Origin: Alitabrizicola rongguiensis
GTDB taxonomy: Bacteria; Pseudomonadota; Alphaproteobacteria; Rhodobacterales; Rhodobacteraceae
Assembly: GCF_021491355.1 (NCBI RefSeq)
Contig: NZ_JAKENF010000003.1
Location: forward strand, 806,001 to 870,000
Reading direction: 5' to 3'
DNA length: 64,000 bases
Made by a program: the position numbers and the translations under genes. Positions 53,905-64,000 of this stretch are shown piece by piece; the stretch's first letter is position 1; each line of letters begins with the position of its first letter. Under the pieces are notes generated by a model. The model did no database searches. It was not told the DNA's origin and saw nothing but the letters and a program-made list of their open reading frames with translations.

Positions 53905-54942
53905 CTAACCGGCGAAGTCGTCGATGACCGCAACGCCCGGCGGCATCGGCCCGTTGAACGCCCGCAGCTCCGCGCTTGCCCCGGAAAGCGGCACCGTACG
54001 CGCAACGATGGGCGAGACATCGACCCGTCCCGTCTCGATCAGCGTCAGGAGCGAAGGATAGCGCCAACTCGGCATGCCGCGCGAACCGAAGAGCGAGAGC
54101 TGCTTCATGTAGACCGCGTTCAGGTTGATCTCCATCCGCGCCATATGACCGGTCGGCAAGCCGATCTGCACATGGCGGCCGAGTGGGCGCAAGCATTCGA
54201 CCGAAGCGTTGACCGTGGCCGGAATGCCGAGCGCCTCGATGCTGACATGGGTGCCTCCACCGGTGATCTCGGCAATCCGCGCCGCCACGTCGCCGTCGCG
54301 TGCATCGACCGCCGCCTCGGCGCCAAGCGACAGGGCGTGGGCCAGTCGTTCGGGCACGATATCCACCACGACGACCCGCGCACCAAGGGCATGGCCGAGG
54401 ATCAGCGCCGAAAGGCCGACGCCCCCTGTCCCGTGGACGGCCAGCCATTCGCCGGCCTGCAGCGCGGCGCGTCCGGTCAGTGCATGCCAGGCAGTCGTCA
54501 CCCGGCAGCCAAGGCCGGCTGCCATGACCGGGGACAACATCTCGGGGAGGCGCGCAAGGTTATGGGCATGGGGCACGGCGATGAATTCGGCGTAGGCGCC
54601 GGGCTCGCCGAAGCCGGGCACGCGTTGGCTGCGGCAGGTTGTGGTCTGGCCCGAACGGCATTCGGGGCATTCGCCGCAGGACAGGATGAACGGGGCGATC
54701 ACCCGGTCGCCGACCTGCCATCGGGCCAGCGGGCCGACCTCGACCACCTCGCCGGAATACTCGTGCCCGGGAATTGCCCCGGGCTTCACCTTCGGATGCT
54801 CGCCGACCCAGCCATGCCAGTCAGACCGGCAGATACCGCAGGCGAGTACCTTGAGGACCACACCATCAGTCGGACAGAAGGGATCCGCGACCTCCTCGAT
54901 CGAAAGGTCCTGGTTGTAATTCCTCAGAATGGCGGCGCGCAT
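53905..54942 (-). CDS. Zinc-dependent alcohol dehydrogenase
   Basis: 345 aa MDR family. Catalytic zinc site CGICRSDWHGW and PGHEYSGEV, structural zinc loop CGECPECRSGQTTTC, NAD site HGTGGVGLSALILG. Both zinc sites are complete. It resembles the sorbitol/threonine dehydrogenase-like alcohol dehydrogenases with a glutathione-independent set of residues; the substrate cannot be told. It stands alone between purQ and trmJ. Confidence 0.88.
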   Translation of the reverse strand: MRAAILRNYNQDLSIEEVADPFCPTDGVVLKVLACGICRSDWHGWVGEHPKVKPGAIPGHEYSGEVVEVGPLARWQVGDRVIAPFILSCGECPECRSGQTTTCRSQRVPGFGEPGAYAEFIAVPHAHNLARLPEMLSPVMAAGLGCRVTTAWHALTGRAALQAGEWLAVHGTGGVGLSALILGHALGARVVVVDIVPERLAHALSLGAEAAVDARDGDVAARIAEITGGGTHVSIEALGIPATVNASVECLRPLGRHVQIGLPTGHMARMEINLNAVYMKQLSLFGSRGMPSWRYPSLLTLIETGRVDVSPIVARTVPLSGASAELRAFNGPMPPGVAVIDDFAG

Positions 54943-55056
54943 GGAGTCCTCCGGTTTTCGACCTCATCAGCGCAAGGCCGCCTGCGCCGGTCAAGCGCGT
55001 CGCGTCAGGTCGAGGTCGCAAATGGGCGATCGTGCCGATTTCCCCAGCAGGTCAGG

Positions 55057-55788
55057 TTACTGCAGTTTCCGGGCAATCTGGCGCAGCATGCCATGAAGGC
55101 TCTGGACATCGGCGCGGGTTAAGGCCAGCCGTGCCCACATCTGGCGGATGGCCAGCTTCATTCCGGGGGCCTTTTCCGGCGGAAAGAAGAAACCCGCGGC
55201 CTCGAGCCTTTCCTCGAAATGGTCGCCCAGTTTCTCGACCTCGATGCGACTCGCGAAGTCGGTTCCGGCCATTACCATGACCTCCGCCGGAACCTCTGCC
55301 GTTTGCCGCCGCCATTCGTAGCCCATCAGGAGAACGCATTGCGCGAGGTTGATCGAGGGGAAATCCGGGTTCACCGGCACGGTCACGATGGAATTGGCGA
55401 AAGCAATGTCCTCGTTCTCGAGCCCCGCGCGCTCGGGTCCGAAGAGGACGCCCACGCGTTTGCCCTCGGCGGCCAGCGCCCGCGCCTGCTCCATCGCGCG
55501 CTCCGGCGTCACCACCGGCTTGGTGATGTAGCGGCTGCGCGCGGTCGTCGCAAAAACGTAGTCGCAATCGGCCACTGCGGCATTCACCCCTTCGTAGGGG
55601 CCGGCGAAGTCCAGAAGCCGCCCTGCCCCGCTGGCCATCGCCACAGCGCGGGAATTGGGCCATTCGTCGCGCGGATCCACGACGCGCAGCCCTTCCAACC
55701 CGAAGTTCAGCATTGCCCGCGCAGCGGCGCCGATGTTTTCGCCCATCTGCGGGCGGACAAGGATGAAGACGGGCGGGGTCACGGGCAA
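55057..55788 (-). CDS. trmJ: tRNA (cytidine/uridine-2'-O)-methyltransferase TrmJ
   Basis: 243 aa SPOUT methylase, the length of E. coli TrmJ, modifying position 32 of tRNAs. N-terminal part FILVRPQMGENIGAAARAM, knot motifs GVLFGPERAGLENED and INLAQCVLLMGYEW (trefoil-knot SAM site). The C-terminal tail carries the helices found in TrmJ. Start 55788 begins the family N terminus; the upstream extension (to 55984) is rejected. Confidence 0.9.
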   Translation of the reverse strand: MPVTPPVFILVRPQMGENIGAAARAMLNFGLEGLRVVDPRDEWPNSRAVAMASGAGRLLDFAGPYEGVNAAVADCDYVFATTARSRYITKPVVTPERAMEQARALAAEGKRVGVLFGPERAGLENEDIAFANSIVTVPVNPDFPSINLAQCVLLMGYEWRRQTAEVPAEVMVMAGTDFASRIEVEKLGDHFEERLEAAGFFFPPEKAPGMKLAIRQMWARLALTRADVQSLHGMLRQIARKLQ

Positions 55789-55856
55789 ATTCCTTGGTCG
55801 GGTTCAGGCGCGCCTGATACGATGCCGGGGCGGCAGGTGGCAAGAAGGGGCGCGGC

Positions 55857-56183
55857 ATGGCCTGGGACGAGGCACTGGCAGAGCGGATCCGGACGGACAT
55901 TTCCGGCCACCCCACAATCGAGAAGCGCATGTTCGGCGGCCTCGCCTGGATGCTGCATGGGCACATGGTTTGCGGCATCCACAAGGGTGGTGCCTTCTAC
56001 CGGGTCGGCAAGGCGAACGAGACGGCGGCCCTTGCCCTTCCCGGGATCACACCGATGGCCATGAATGGCCGGGCCATGGCCGGCATGGTCGAAGCGACGG
56101 GCGAGGCCAGCGCCGATGACGTAAGCCGCCAAAAGCTGCTGGGGCTGGCAACCGGTTTTGTGAATTCGCTGCCGCCCAAGTAG
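55857..56183 (+). CDS. TfoX/Sxy N-terminal-domain protein
   Basis: 108 aa; IRTDISGHPTIEKRMFGGLAWMLHGHMVCGIHKGG is the TfoX_N domain (KRMFGG core). Length indicates only the N-terminal domain, with no C-terminal Sxy part. Role unknown; in gammaproteobacteria full-length Sxy controls competence, which cannot be assumed here. Start behind AAGGGGCGGC. Confidence 0.82.
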   Translation: MAWDEALAERIRTDISGHPTIEKRMFGGLAWMLHGHMVCGIHKGGAFYRVGKANETAALALPGITPMAMNGRAMAGMVEATGEASADDVSRQKLLGLATGFVNSLPPK

Positions 56184-56234
56184 ACCGCCCGCGAAAGCTG
56201 CGCTAGGACGGGCGTCACAATCAAGGAGCCCCCC

Positions 56235-56855
56235 ATGGCCGAAGCCGAGCGCCCGCAGATCTATCTCGTCACCCCGCCCGACGCGACGCTCGAGGACTTT
56301 CCCGACCGTCTGGCCGAGGTTCTGGACGCGGTCGAGGTCGCTTGCATCCGCCTGTCGCTGGCCACGCGGGACGAGGACCGCATTTCACGCATGGCCGATG
56401 CATTGCGCGAGGTCGCCCATGCCCGCGACGTTGCACTGGTGATCGAGAACCATCTGTTGTTGGTCGAACGGCTGGGGCTGGACGGCGTTCATCTGTCGGA
56501 CGGCGCGCGCAACCTGCGCAAGGCGCGCAAGGATCTCGGGACCGACGCGATCGTAGGCGCCTTCTGCGGCACCACCCGGCATGAGGGCATGAATGCGGGT
56601 GAGGCCGGGGCGGACTATGTGGCTTTCGGTCCGCTCGGCGCCTCGCCGCTCGGCACAGGGGCTTCTGCCGAGTTCGAGCTGTTCCAATGGTGGTCCGAAA
56701 TGATCGAGGTTCCGGTGGTGGCCGAGGGCGCGCTGACCGCAGACCTGGTCGCCAAGTTCGGTCCGGTCACGGACTTCTTTGCCTTCGGCGAGGAAATCTG
56801 GCGCGAGGCGGACGCCACGGCTGCGCTGAAACGGTTGATCGCCCCGCTCGGCTGA
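56235..56855 (+). CDS. Thiamine phosphate synthase-like (ThiE/TenI family)
   Basis: 206 aa TIM-barrel of the ThiE/TenI fold. QIYLVTPPDA start, VALVIENHLLLVERLGLDGVHLSDG, and the phosphate-binding ADYVAFGPLGASPLGTG match. The thiamine-specific residues (the N-D pair is ENHL, and PTxTK is missing) are not clear, so it may be a TenI-like paralogue rather than true ThiE. No THI-box riboswitch upstream and no other thi gene near. Strong AAGGAG ribosome site. Confidence 0.75.
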   Translation: MAEAERPQIYLVTPPDATLEDFPDRLAEVLDAVEVACIRLSLATRDEDRISRMADALREVAHARDVALVIENHLLLVERLGLDGVHLSDGARNLRKARKDLGTDAIVGAFCGTTRHEGMNAGEAGADYVAFGPLGASPLGTGASAEFELFQWWSEMIEVPVVAEGALTADLVAKFGPVTDFFAFGEEIWREADATAALKRLIAPLG

Positions 56856-56864
56856 GGGCGCTGC

Positions 56865-56888
56865 CCAAATTCCTTGCAAGGATTTTGG
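56865..56888. terminator. 24-bp near-perfect AT-rich palindrome, likely bidirectional terminator
   Basis: CCAAATTCCTTG then CAAGGATTTTGG: arms pair except one A/T position (TTCC against GGAT). It lies in the 67 bp between the convergent thiE-like and olsA genes, and has a similar motif (AAATTCCTTG) near 55789. Belongs with the AT-rich palindromes near 49770 in style. Confidence 0.6.
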
Positions 56889-56922
56889 CAAACTTCTTCA
56901 ACGAAAATTGCGGGGCCCAATC

Positions 56923-57750
56923 TCAGGCCTCGGCGAAGGGGTGGCTGGCTCGGATCACCCGCTCGCAATGGGCGGCCAGCGCCTTGCGGTCTGGGAAGGC
57001 GTCGACCGGCACCGGCGGATGCAGGATCACCTCGGCCATCCCCTGCCGCGGCGCGGCCAGAACCGCCAGCAGATGCGGCCCAAACGCCATTTCTCCCCAC
57101 CAGCCATAGAAACGGGGATCGGCACCTTCTGGCGCGCGGTAAACCACGGTAACGGGCTGGATGCTGAGCACCGTCTCAAGACCATGAGTGAAGAACGCTG
57201 CAAAAAGCGTTGTCTTGAATGGCAAAACCCGGAGGCTATCGGTGCTCGTCCCCTCTGGAAAAAACAAAAGCCGATGCCCCGCCCGCAACCGTTCTTCGAA
57301 GAGTTGCTGTTGCGCCTTCGCCTCGCTCCCCTTCCGGGCAATGAAGACCGTTCCCGTCGCCTTGGCCAGCCAGCCGATCCCCGGCCAACCCGCGACGTCG
57401 TCCTTGGACACGAAGTAGATGCGTTGCACCGCGTTCAGGGTGAAGATGTCGAGCCAACTTGCGTGGTTTGCGACGACCGCTCCGCGCTCCTGCATCGGCG
57501 TGCCGATCACCTTCAGGCGGATCCCGAGGATCACCATTGCCGAGCGGCAGACGAACTGGGTGATCCACGGCGTCCATGGCCGGTCCAGCCCGAAGAGCGG
57601 CCGCTCGATCAGCCGAAGAAGCAGCAGGAGAAGCAGGCAGCCATAGGTGACGATCGCAAGAGCCCCGCCCCGCAGGATCACCCGGACCCAGCCCATCACG
57701 CCCGGACGCGGCAGGACCATCTCGTCGGCAAGCCAGTCCTTGCCGCTCAT
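56923..57750 (-). CDS. olsA: 1-acylglycerol/lyso-ornithine lipid O-acyltransferase OlsA
   Basis: 275 aa PlsC-family. The N-terminal helix (residues about 22-47, VRVILRGGALAIVTYGCLLLLLLLR) anchors it; the acyltransferase motifs are NHASWLD (H-x4-D) and FFPEGTSTD (EGT). Coupled by ATGA to the upstream olsB, which makes lyso-ornithine lipid; the second acylation is the predicted role. It could also act in phosphatidic acid synthesis. Confidence 0.88.
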   Translation of the reverse strand: MSGKDWLADEMVLPRPGVMGWVRVILRGGALAIVTYGCLLLLLLLRLIERPLFGLDRPWTPWITQFVCRSAMVILGIRLKVIGTPMQERGAVVANHASWLDIFTLNAVQRIYFVSKDDVAGWPGIGWLAKATGTVFIARKGSEAKAQQQLFEERLRAGHRLLFFPEGTSTDSLRVLPFKTTLFAAFFTHGLETVLSIQPVTVVYRAPEGADPRFYGWWGEMAFGPHLLAVLAAPRQGMAEVILHPPVPVDAFPDRKALAAHCERVIRASHPFAEA

Positions 57751-58535
57751 CCGGCCTGGCCCGCCTTGCGGATGTAGAATTCCCGGTGCTTCGCCGACAT
57801 CCGTGCCGTGTCCATCACGAGGCAGACATCGGTGGTGTTGAAGGCATGGTCGATCCAGGCCCCTTCGCCAACGAATCCACCCAGCCGGAGATAGGCCTTT
57901 ATAAGCGCCGGGGTCGCCACCATCGCCGCCCGGCGGTCGATCTGGTCGGCAGGCACAAGATCCATCCGCTGGAAATGGTCCGGCTGTGCCCGGACCCGCA
58001 ATTCGGGCGGCGCCAGATGGTTGTGGTGGAGATACGAGAGCGGCATCGCCAGCGGTTCGATCTCGGTGCCGTGGAAACTCGCGACGCCAAAGAGGATCTC
58101 GATCCCCCGCTCCAGCACATAATCAGCCAGGGCGTTCCACAGGTGGAACATCGCCGTCCCGCCGCGATGATCCGCCGCGACGCAGGACCGGCCGAGTTCA
58201 AGCAGCTTGCGTCCCGAGGCCTTGAGCGGACCCAGGTCATACTCGCTTTCCGAATAGAACCGTCCGCCCGTGGCCAGCACCCGGTCGCTCGGCAACAGGC
58301 GGTAGACCCCCACGACATCCTCAAGACGCGCCGGATCCTTTCGGGTGTCGATCAGCAGGAGATGGTCGAAGATCGTGTCGAATTCGTCCCGCTCGAGCCG
58401 CGCCTCGTGATCGACCAGGACTCCGTCGCCGCCCAGTTCCTCGACAAAGACCTCGTACCGCAGCCGCTGCGCTGCCCGCAGGTCGCGGTCGTCCCGCGCG
58501 AGACGGAGCGTGAAATGCGGTTCCTCGGGAATCAT
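57747..58535 (-). CDS. olsB: L-ornithine N(alpha)-acyltransferase OlsB
   Basis: 262 aa, GNAT-related OlsB family (first step of ornithine lipid synthesis, 3-hydroxyacyl-ACP to ornithine). LRLARDDRDLRAAQRLRYEVFVEELG is the family start; GVYRLLPSDRVLATGGRFYSESEYDL, ELGRSCVAADHRGG and GVASFHGTEIEPLAMPLSYL follow. Start 58535 begins the domain; the frame to 58679 is Cys-rich and unlike the family. Ornithine lipid is a membrane lipid used under phosphate limitation. Confidence 0.9.
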   Translation of the reverse strand: MIPEEPHFTLRLARDDRDLRAAQRLRYEVFVEELGGDGVLVDHEARLERDEFDTIFDHLLLIDTRKDPARLEDVVGVYRLLPSDRVLATGGRFYSESEYDLGPLKASGRKLLELGRSCVAADHRGGTAMFHLWNALADYVLERGIEILFGVASFHGTEIEPLAMPLSYLHHNHLAPPELRVRAQPDHFQRMDLVPADQIDRRAAMVATPALIKAYLRLGGFVGEGAWIDHAFNTTDVCLVMDTARMSAKHREFYIRKAGQAG

Positions 58536-58682
58536 GGAGCAGTCGCAGCCTTGAGTTTGCCGGCCGGATTGGACCTGCCTCTCGCCCGGTGGTTTTAGGG
58601 TTTCGTAAACCTTATTGCAACAGACCGGACAGGCAGCTTCCTGCTGCCGCTTGCACAATCCTGGGTTGTATGCCAGCACATG

Positions 58683-58865
58683 TCAGGCCTCGAAGACCAG
58701 CTGCAGTTCGACCTGCGCCCCATCGATCACCACCTTGCCTGCATGTTCGAAATTGACCGTGATCCGTCCGCCGATGCTCGACTGCACCTGCCCCAGCCCC
58801 CAGTCCGGCTGGCCAGGATGGCGCACCAGCATCCCCGGCTCAAGTATCGCGTTGACACCCTTCAT
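58683..58865 (-). CDS. DUF3553 protein
   Basis: 60 aa. VNAILEPGMLVRHPGQPDWGLGQVQSSIG, then VNFEHAGKVVIDG, are the conserved parts of DUF3553, a small beta-rich (Tudor/SH3-like) fold also found on UvrD/PcrA helicase ends. Start 58865 with AAGGGGCGG; the longer frame (to 58949) is rejected. Divergent from chpT by 33 bp, a pairing common in Rhodobacterales as far as I know. Function unknown. Confidence 0.78.
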   Translation of the reverse strand: MKGVNAILEPGMLVRHPGQPDWGLGQVQSSIGGRITVNFEHAGKVVIDGAQVELQLVFEA

Positions 58866-58898
58866 CCGCCCCTTGCCTCCACTTGCGGGACAATGCCC

Positions 58899-59492
58899 AT
58901 GACCGATCGCCCCGACCTTGCTGCACTCATCGGATCGCGGATCTGCCACGATCTTGTCAGCCCGATCGGTGCGATCTGCAACGGGGTCGAGTTGATGGTG
59001 ATGGAACGCGGGCGCACAAGCCCCGAACTGGATCTGATCGCCGACAGCGTCACATCGGCAAATGCCAAGCTCCGTTTCTTCCGACTGGCCTTCGGGGCAA
59101 GCGGTGGGCAGCGCGTTGCACGCGCCGAGGTGCAGTCGATCCTCGCGGCTTACGTGTCCGCGACGCGGCTGGCGATATCCTGGACCAGCGACCCTGATCT
59201 TTCACGCGGCGAGGTGAAGGTGCTGCTTTTGAGCCTGCTTTGCCTCGAAACTGCCATGCCATGGGGCGGGCGCGTCTCGGTCCTGCAGGGGCCTGCGCGA
59301 TGGTCCGTGCTGGCCGAGGCCCCACGGCTCAAGATCGACCCCGGCCTCTGGGGCTCGCTGCAAGCGCCCGAACCGGGGCTGGAGGTTACACCGGCCCTCG
59401 TCCAATTCCCGCTTCTGGCCGAGGACCTGCGCCGCTCCGGCCGCCGATTCAGCGCCGAACTCGGGGATGGTACGATCCGGCTCGAGCTTTGA
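58899..59492 (+). CDS. chpT: Histidine phosphotransferase ChpT
   Basis: 197 aa. RICHDLVSPIGAICNGVELM contains the phosphoryl-accepting His (ICHD) in the first helix of the DHp-like hairpin; the C-terminal half is a degenerate HATPase fold without nucleotide motifs, as in ChpT. It relays phosphate from CckA to CtrA/CpdR, governing motility, gene transfer and development. Start 58899 (GCGGGA 8 bp ahead) chosen over 58893. Confidence 0.88.
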   Translation: MTDRPDLAALIGSRICHDLVSPIGAICNGVELMVMERGRTSPELDLIADSVTSANAKLRFFRLAFGASGGQRVARAEVQSILAAYVSATRLAISWTSDPDLSRGEVKVLLLSLLCLETAMPWGGRVSVLQGPARWSVLAEAPRLKIDPGLWGSLQAPEPGLEVTPALVQFPLLAEDLRRSGRRFSAELGDGTIRLEL

Positions 59493-59615
59493 TGCCCGCA
59501 GCACGGGGGCCGCGCCCTGGCGTCCAGCGCCCGCTTTCTCGGACTCCCCTTGACGGAAGCCTTGGTCAGGCGTTGGCTCTGCCGCAGATGAGTCCGGCAC
59601 GCGCGCAGGGAGGGA

Positions 59616-60245
59616 ATGATGCCCGCATACAAGGTGACCTACTTCGATTTCGCCGGCAGCCGCGGCGAGGAGGTCCGACTTGCGCTGTCGATTGCCGGGC
59701 TGTCGTTTGAGGACCACCGCCTCGACCGCGCATCTTTCGCCCAGCTCAAGTCGCAGTTCCCCTTCGGCAGCCTGCCAACGCTCGAAATCAAGGGGCACGG
59801 CGTCTTCGCCCAGAGCAACGCCATCCTTCGGCTGATCGGCCGCCAGAACGGACTTTACCCAGAGGATCTTTACGAGGCCGCCCGGCATGACGCGCTGATG
59901 GATGCGGCCGAGGACCTGCGCCACCGCATCTCACCGACCATGCGCATGCCCGACGGGCCGGAAAAGGTCGCCGCCCGCCAGCAGTTGGCGGCAGAGTACC
60001 TACCACTCTGGGGGGCCTGCGTGGAGCGTGCCCTCGCCGCGGCCTCGCCCGCGGGGCCTTTCGTCATGGGGACGAAGATCGGCGTCGCCGACCTCAAGCT
60101 CTACATGGTCCATCGCTGGATCGCGAGCGGAGCGGTGGACCACATCCCGGGCAGCGTGCTCGCCCCGTACGAGCGGCTGAACCGTCTCGCCGAGGCCGTG
60201 AGCGCGCACCCGGCGGTCGTCGCCTGGTCGGCCCGCGCCGCCTGA
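59616..60245 (+). CDS. Glutathione S-transferase-like protein
   Basis: 209 aa. Thioredoxin-like N domain (YKVTYFDFAGSRGEEVRLALSIAG, catalytic Tyr likely in YFDF as in sigma-class GSTs; QSNAILR the glutathione gamma-Glu site). C domain with GTKIGVADLKLYMVHRW (N-capping box). Sigma-like class, substrate unknown. Ribosome site GGGAGG before ATG 59616; the next ATG 59619 is also possible. Confidence 0.87.
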   Translation: MMPAYKVTYFDFAGSRGEEVRLALSIAGLSFEDHRLDRASFAQLKSQFPFGSLPTLEIKGHGVFAQSNAILRLIGRQNGLYPEDLYEAARHDALMDAAEDLRHRISPTMRMPDGPEKVAARQQLAAEYLPLWGACVERALAAASPAGPFVMGTKIGVADLKLYMVHRWIASGAVDHIPGSVLAPYERLNRLAEAVSAHPAVVAWSARAA

Positions 60246-60247
60246 GG

Positions 60248-61519
60248 TCAGGCGCGGATCGTCCCGTCCCCGGTCACGAGATACTTGAAGCTCGTCAGCT
60301 GCTCGGCCCCCACGGGGCCGCGCGCATGCAGCTTGCCGGTGGCGATGCCGATCTCGGCGCCCATGCCGAACTCGCCGCCATCGGCGAACTGGGTCGAGGC
60401 GTTGCGCAAGAGGATCGCGGAATCGAGCCGCTCGAAGAACCGCGCTGCCGCGGCATCATCCTCGGTCAGGATCGCCTCGGTGTGCTGGCTGCCGTATCTG
60501 CGGATATGGGCGATGGCCTCGTCCACACCATCGACGATCTTCGCCGCGATGATCATGTCGAGGAATTCGCGGCCGAAATCGTCCGGCGCGGCCTGAACCG
60601 TGCCGGGCACTTTCAGAAGGTCGCCCTCTGTCCGCACCTCGACCCCGGCCTTCACCAGATCCTCGACCAGCACCGCGCCGTGGCGGTCATGGAACGCCCG
60701 ATCGATCAGCAGGCATTCGGCCGAGCCGCAGATGCCGGTGCGCCGGGTCTTGGCGTTCAGCACCACGCGGCGCGCCTTCTCAAGATCGGCTGCGCCATCG
60801 GCATAGACGTGGCAGATGCCCTCGAGATGGGCAAAGACCGGTACCCGCGCCTCTTTCTGCACCAGACCGACCAGCCCCTTGCCGCCGCGCGGCACGATGA
60901 CGTCGATCCATTCCGTCGCGCGCAGCATGGCCGAAACCATCTCGCGGTCGCGGGTCGGGATCAGCTGGATCGCCGCCTCGGGCAGGCCCGCCGCCCTCAG
61001 GCCCTCGACCATGCAGGCATGGATCGTGGTTGAGGAATGGAAGCTCTCCGACCCTCCGCGCAGGATCACCGCATTGCCCGATTTCAGGCACAGCGCGCCA
61101 GCATCGGCGGTGACGTTCGGCCGGCTTTCGTAGATCACGCCGATGACGCCGAGCGGCGTCCGGACCCGCTGGATATGCAGGCCCGTGGGCATGTCCCATT
61201 CCGCAATGACCGAGCCAACCGGATCATCCTGTGCCGCAACCGCGCGCAGGCCTTCGACGATGCCCTTCACCCTGCCCTCGTCGAGCCTGAGGCGGTCCAT
61301 CATGGGCGGGTTCAGCCCTTTGGCCGCGCCGACGGCCTGGTCCTTGACGTTGGCCGCGATGAGCTCTGCCCGCCGCTCCCAGAGCCGATGTGCGGCGACC
61401 TCGAGCGCGCGAACCTTGGCCATCGATGGCGCGAAGGCAAGCTCCGCTGCCGCCGCTTTCGCGCGGGCGCCGATTTCCGCCATCAGGTCGCTCATCGCTC
61501 CGTCCATCGCCTTCACCAT
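60248..61519 (-). CDS. proA: Glutamate-5-semialdehyde dehydrogenase (gamma-glutamyl phosphate reductase)
   Basis: Second step of proline synthesis. 423 aa; [39 protein letters not shown] and catalytic Cys in [14 protein letters not shown] (about residue 262). The start could be MSDLM (61495), which has GGAG just upstream; 61519 is kept. It follows proB by 66 bp containing a G-rich dispersed element. Confidence 0.95.
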   Translation of the reverse strand: MVKAMDGAMSDLMAEIGARAKAAAAELAFAPSMAKVRALEVAAHRLWERRAELIAANVKDQAVGAAKGLNPPMMDRLRLDEGRVKGIVEGLRAVAAQDDPVGSVIAEWDMPTGLHIQRVRTPLGVIGVIYESRPNVTADAGALCLKSGNAVILRGGSESFHSSTTIHACMVEGLRAAGLPEAAIQLIPTRDREMVSAMLRATEWIDVIVPRGGKGLVGLVQKEARVPVFAHLEGICHVYADGAADLEKARRVVLNAKTRRTGICGSAECLLIDRAFHDRHGAVLVEDLVKAGVEVRTEGDLLKVPGTVQAAPDDFGREFLDMIIAAKIVDGVDEAIAHIRRYGSQHTEAILTEDDAAAARFFERLDSAILLRNASTQFADGGEFGMGAEIGIATGKLHARGPVGAEQLTSFKYLVTGDGTIRA

Positions 61520-61527
61520 GAACTTCT

Positions 61528-61576
61528 TCTGTTCCCAAATATCCCACGGGGGTCCGGGGGTGTGACCCCCCCGGGG
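61528..61576. repeat. CTGTTCCCAAATATCCCACGGGGG element with G-run hairpin
   Basis: Between proB and proA. CTGTTCCCAAATATCCCACG and GGGG (61530-61552) match the copy at 53791. The following CCGGGGGT (61554-61561) can pair with ACCCCCCCGG (61565-61574) around GTG. Two further-degenerate relatives elsewhere in the window (see 31924). Confidence 0.6.
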
Positions 61577-61585
61577 CTCTCCACT

Positions 61586-63759
<2,174 letters not shown>

Positions 63760-63829
63760 TCAGGTCTTGGCGATAGACCCGGACGGGCCGGGGCGCAAGC
63801 CTCGGCCCGCTTCCCGGCCCGACCGGAGG

Positions 63830-64000
63830 TCAGTCGAGCTTGCGAATATAGGTCCAGGTTGGGACGCGGGCGTTGCGGGCGACGCTGAAGGTCTCGGCAT
63901 CCCCGATGTATTCGAAGCCGTTGTTGGTCAGCACACGGGCAGAACCGGGATTGTCCTGGAACACCTCGGCAAAGATCGTGCGTGCGCCCTGCGGGTTCGC
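63830..64000 (-). CDS. GNAT acetyltransferase, C-terminal 56 codons (cut by window edge)
   Basis: Frame open to the window edge, ending in TGA at 63830-63832. The visible end reads FAEVFQDNPGSARVLTNNGFEYIGD, then ETFSVARNARVPTWTYIRKLD: the NPGSARVLTNNGF part is the typical end of RimJ/RimL-like GNAT domains. The rest of the gene lies beyond 64000. Likely upstream of obgE in the same direction. Confidence 0.75.
   Translation of the reverse strand, partial: ANPQGARTIFAEVFQDNPGSARVLTNNGFEYIGDAETFSVARNARVPTWTYIRKLD

Overview
The window is chromosomal DNA of a GC-rich alphaproteobacterium, most likely order Rhodobacterales (Rhodobacter/Paracoccus relatives). This rests on the gene set: aerobic cob operon, CbtAB, a permuted two-piece tmRNA with an ANDNRAPVALAA tag, the alphaproteobacterial type of SspB, ChpT, TrgAB next to cfa and phr, OlsBA, and a VPLPA-type C-terminal sorting signal. 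No identity search was possible, so the genus is left open. Nearly every gene is intact, ATGA or GTGA overlaps are common, and I see no insertion sequence, prophage, CRISPR array, rRNA or tRNA.

Layout. 1-10.7 kb: aerobic cobalamin synthesis (cobH partial, I, J, inverted K, L, E, M, a 29-codon small ORF, B, A, a DUF1636 metal protein), then two B12 riboswitches, the first ahead of cbtBA and the second ahead of an orphan CbiM-like permease, then cobF behind an intrinsic terminator. 10.8-14.9 kb: an AcoR-like regulator lacking its AAA+ domain, an aldehyde dehydrogenase, a D12-class adenine methylase and a DUF1127 protein. 14.9-24.7 kb: oxidative and metal stress (oxyR, katG, a P2-type cation ATPase, copZ, copA, cueR with two CueR-type promoters). 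24.9-27.6 kb: surE-pcm-nlpD. 27.6-31.9 kb: phr-cfa-trgA-trgB behind a sequence resembling a sigma-E (RpoE/ChrR) promoter. 32-36.2 kb: a PLP enzyme, two tandem solute-binding proteins without a transporter, and ssrA. 36.2-42.8 kb: cupin plus VWA-like protein, chrBA, sspB, fumC, a LecA-like surface protein, and a DUF4169/RHH pair. 42.8-49.8 kb: hydrolase-P450 operon, ccdA, tusA, rne with a long leader. 49.8-64 kb: dctBD, purQ, a Zn alcohol dehydrogenase, trmJ, tfoX, a thiE-like gene, olsBA, a DUF3553 gene, chpT, a GST, proA, proB, obgE and the end of an acetyltransferase gene.

How the parts work together. The left end makes cobalamin and imports cobalt, with B12 feedback on uptake and perhaps on cobF. 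Three stress blocks follow: peroxide, copper, and singlet oxygen/light (photolyase, cyclopropane lipids, TrgAB). ssrA and sspB, 3.5 kb apart, make the two ends of the trans-translation/ClpXP pathway. The best candidates for unreported biology are the coupled 29-codon ORF in the cob operon, the DctD variant without GAFTGA, the truncated AcoR-like regulator, the LecA-like anchored protein, and the hydrolase-P450 operon.
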